The translations under genes were made by a program, and so were the position numbers. Under the pieces are notes generated by a model. The model worked only from the letters and a program-made list of their open reading frames with translations, ran no database searches and was not told where the DNA came from. 6,135 nucleotides of DNA from NCBI GenBank assembly GCA_020024075.1, contig JAHHUJ010000132.1, forward strand, positions 1 through 6,135, given 5' to 3'. Source of the DNA: Psychrobacter sp. (GTDB lineage: Bacteria > Pseudomonadota > Gammaproteobacteria > Pseudomonadales > Moraxellaceae). Within the stretch, counting starts at the first letter, position 1, and every line of letters starts with the position of its first letter. Shown one piece after another: positions 4,994-6,135 of the stretch.

Positions 4994-6135
4994 ATGAAAA
5001 GTATTCAGCAACGACTGTTAACCTCATTGTTAATCGGTTTGCCACTATTGTGGTTATTAACGTCAAGCTTTGTGGCTTGGCGTCTTTGGCATGAGATCAG
5101 TGAAATTAATGACACTCAAATTACTCAAGTAGCTCGTTATTTGGTAAGTATCTCAGGCGATGATGATCTTGAGGGAGAGTATGAGAAAAAAAGGCTAGAG
5201 GATAAAAAATATAAGTCAAAAAGTCATGACGATGATGACGACAGCGATAATTATGATGACGACGATGACCATGATCACCACTATGCCAAAGTTTATCAAT
5301 TAAAAAATAATGAGCTGTTAGGCAATCTAGGTGATGCAAAAGATAACTATATGGGATTTGCAATTTGGGATAGCAAAGGCCGATTATTAATGGCTGATGA
5401 GAATGGTCAATCCTTTAAGTATTTAGCCGATCAACAAGGATTCTTGGAGCAAGAAAACAAAGCCTATCGACGTTTGAAACCTTTTAGTCGGCGGTGGCGA
5501 TTGTTTTATATTCACGATGATAATTCTAGTCAGCATGATGGCCGAGTAATTGCTGTTGGTCAAAACCTCAAAGTACGCCGAGAGATGATTACTCATACTT
5601 TAAAGGTACAAATTTTACCGATATTTATCGGTTTATTGGCTTTTTTGGGATTGGTAATTTGGTCAGTTCGCCGCGGTTTTGCACCGTTAACTGAAATTAG
5701 TGAAACCCTAAGCTCCCATCAACTTCAGGATGATAGCCCTATTGTGGCAGAAGTTCCTAAAGAAGTTCAGCCGTTAGTGACTGCTTTAAATGAGCTATTT
5801 GTCAAAGTAGCGGATACTTTGGAGCGTGAGCAGCGCTTTACAGCAGATGCGTCACATGAGCTACGTAGTCCGTTAACCGCACTCAAGCTACAGGTGGATT
5901 TACTGCAACAAAAGCTGATAGAACAGCAAATATCACAAGCAAATAATGATCTTATAGATGACGAGGTTATTTATCATACTGAGCGTATTAGCGAGGGTAT
6001 TGATAGAGCCAATCACTTAGTAGAGCAGCTGCTTATATTGGCCAAGCTTGAGCCACAACAGCAGTTACCAAAATCAGAGCTACAGCGCATTGATTGGTTG
6101 CGCTTAACCGATGAAGTCTTAGCGGGTTGTAATCG
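4994..6135 (+). CDS. Sensor histidine kinase, QseC-like (3' end outside window)
   Basis: The frame runs 380 codons to the window edge without a stop, from ATG 4994. An in-frame TAG at 4982 rules out a longer start, and no good Shine-Dalgarno precedes the ATG, so it may be translated less than the regulator. The order is a membrane helix (about 8-30), a periplasmic sensor loop (about 31-203), a second helix (about 206-224, with LPIFIGLLAFLGLVIW), a HAMP-like linker (about 225-278), and a dimerisation/phospho-acceptor domain with RFTADASHELRSPLTALK. H288 in SHELRSP is the expected phosphorylated histidine. The ATP-binding domain lies beyond the window. Residues 77-97 of the sensor loop are an Asp/His-rich stretch with 12 Asp and 4 His, which suggests metal-ion sensing (inference). 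The architecture and the paired regulator fit the QseC/PmrB group. The partner is the regulator ending 107 bases upstream. Confidence 0.93.
   Translation, partial: MKSIQQRLLTSLLIGLPLLWLLTSSFVAWRLWHEISEINDTQITQVARYLVSISGDDDLEGEYEKKRLEDKKYKSKSHDDDDDSDNYDDDDDHDHHYAKVYQLKNNELLGNLGDAKDNYMGFAIWDSKGRLLMADENGQSFKYLADQQGFLEQENKAYRRLKPFSRRWRLFYIHDDNSSQHDGRVIAVGQNLKVRREMITHTLKVQILPIFIGLLAFLGLVIWSVRRGFAPLTEISETLSSHQLQDDSPIVAEVPKEVQPLVTALNELFVKVADTLEREQRFTADASHELRSPLTALKLQVDLLQQKLIEQQISQANNDLIDDEVIYHTERISEGIDRANHLVEQLLILAKLEPQQQLPKSELQRIDWLRLTDEVLAGCN

Noticed and set aside
5121..5363. An 80-codon - strand frame rich in His and Arg
   Set aside because: It is the reverse reading of the kinase's Asp-rich loop, and the + strand kinase is certain.

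Overview
The window looks like a piece of a gammaproteobacterial chromosome, most probably Moraxellaceae (Psychrobacter-like). This is inferred from the moderately AT-rich composition, the protein character and the gene mix, and no marker gene is present to prove it. Every confident gene except the transposase pair reads on the + strand.

Region 1 (1-1985) is the 3' part of a very large two-partner-secreted exoprotein of the filamentous haemagglutinin/CdiA type. It shows beta-helical haemagglutinin-repeat sequence, a charged helical segment, and a pre-toxin domain ending in VEDN, a variant of the usual VENN. Only 37 residues follow VEDN, too few for a normal CdiA C-terminal toxin.

Region 2 (about 1971-3159) is a seemingly intact IS3-family insertion sequence on the - strand. 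It has orfA, orfB with a complete D-D-(35)-E triad, an A6G -1 frameshift site, and imperfect terminal inverted repeats. It sits exactly where the toxin should be. Just beyond it (3161-3298) is a start-less, acidic coding fragment with three tandem 15-bp repeats. This is probably the tail of the interrupted toxin or of its immunity protein.

Region 3 (3299-3508) is a regulatory region. It carries a CCTAAG-N5-CTTAAG direct repeat resembling a PmrA/QseB-type box, a possible sigma70 promoter, a 17-bp dyad, and a good ribosome binding site.

Region 4 (3509-6135) is a likely operon: a membrane cytochrome b561-type protein, an OmpR-family response regulator (QseB/PmrA-like), and the first 380 residues of its sensor histidine kinase (QseC-like), which runs off the window end. 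The kinase has a striking Asp/His-rich stretch in its periplasmic loop, suggesting a cation-responsive system. The box upstream of the cytochrome gene suggests that the regulator controls its own operon. The system to look at first is this cytochrome-regulator-kinase unit. The IS-disrupted CdiA toxin/immunity end comes second.
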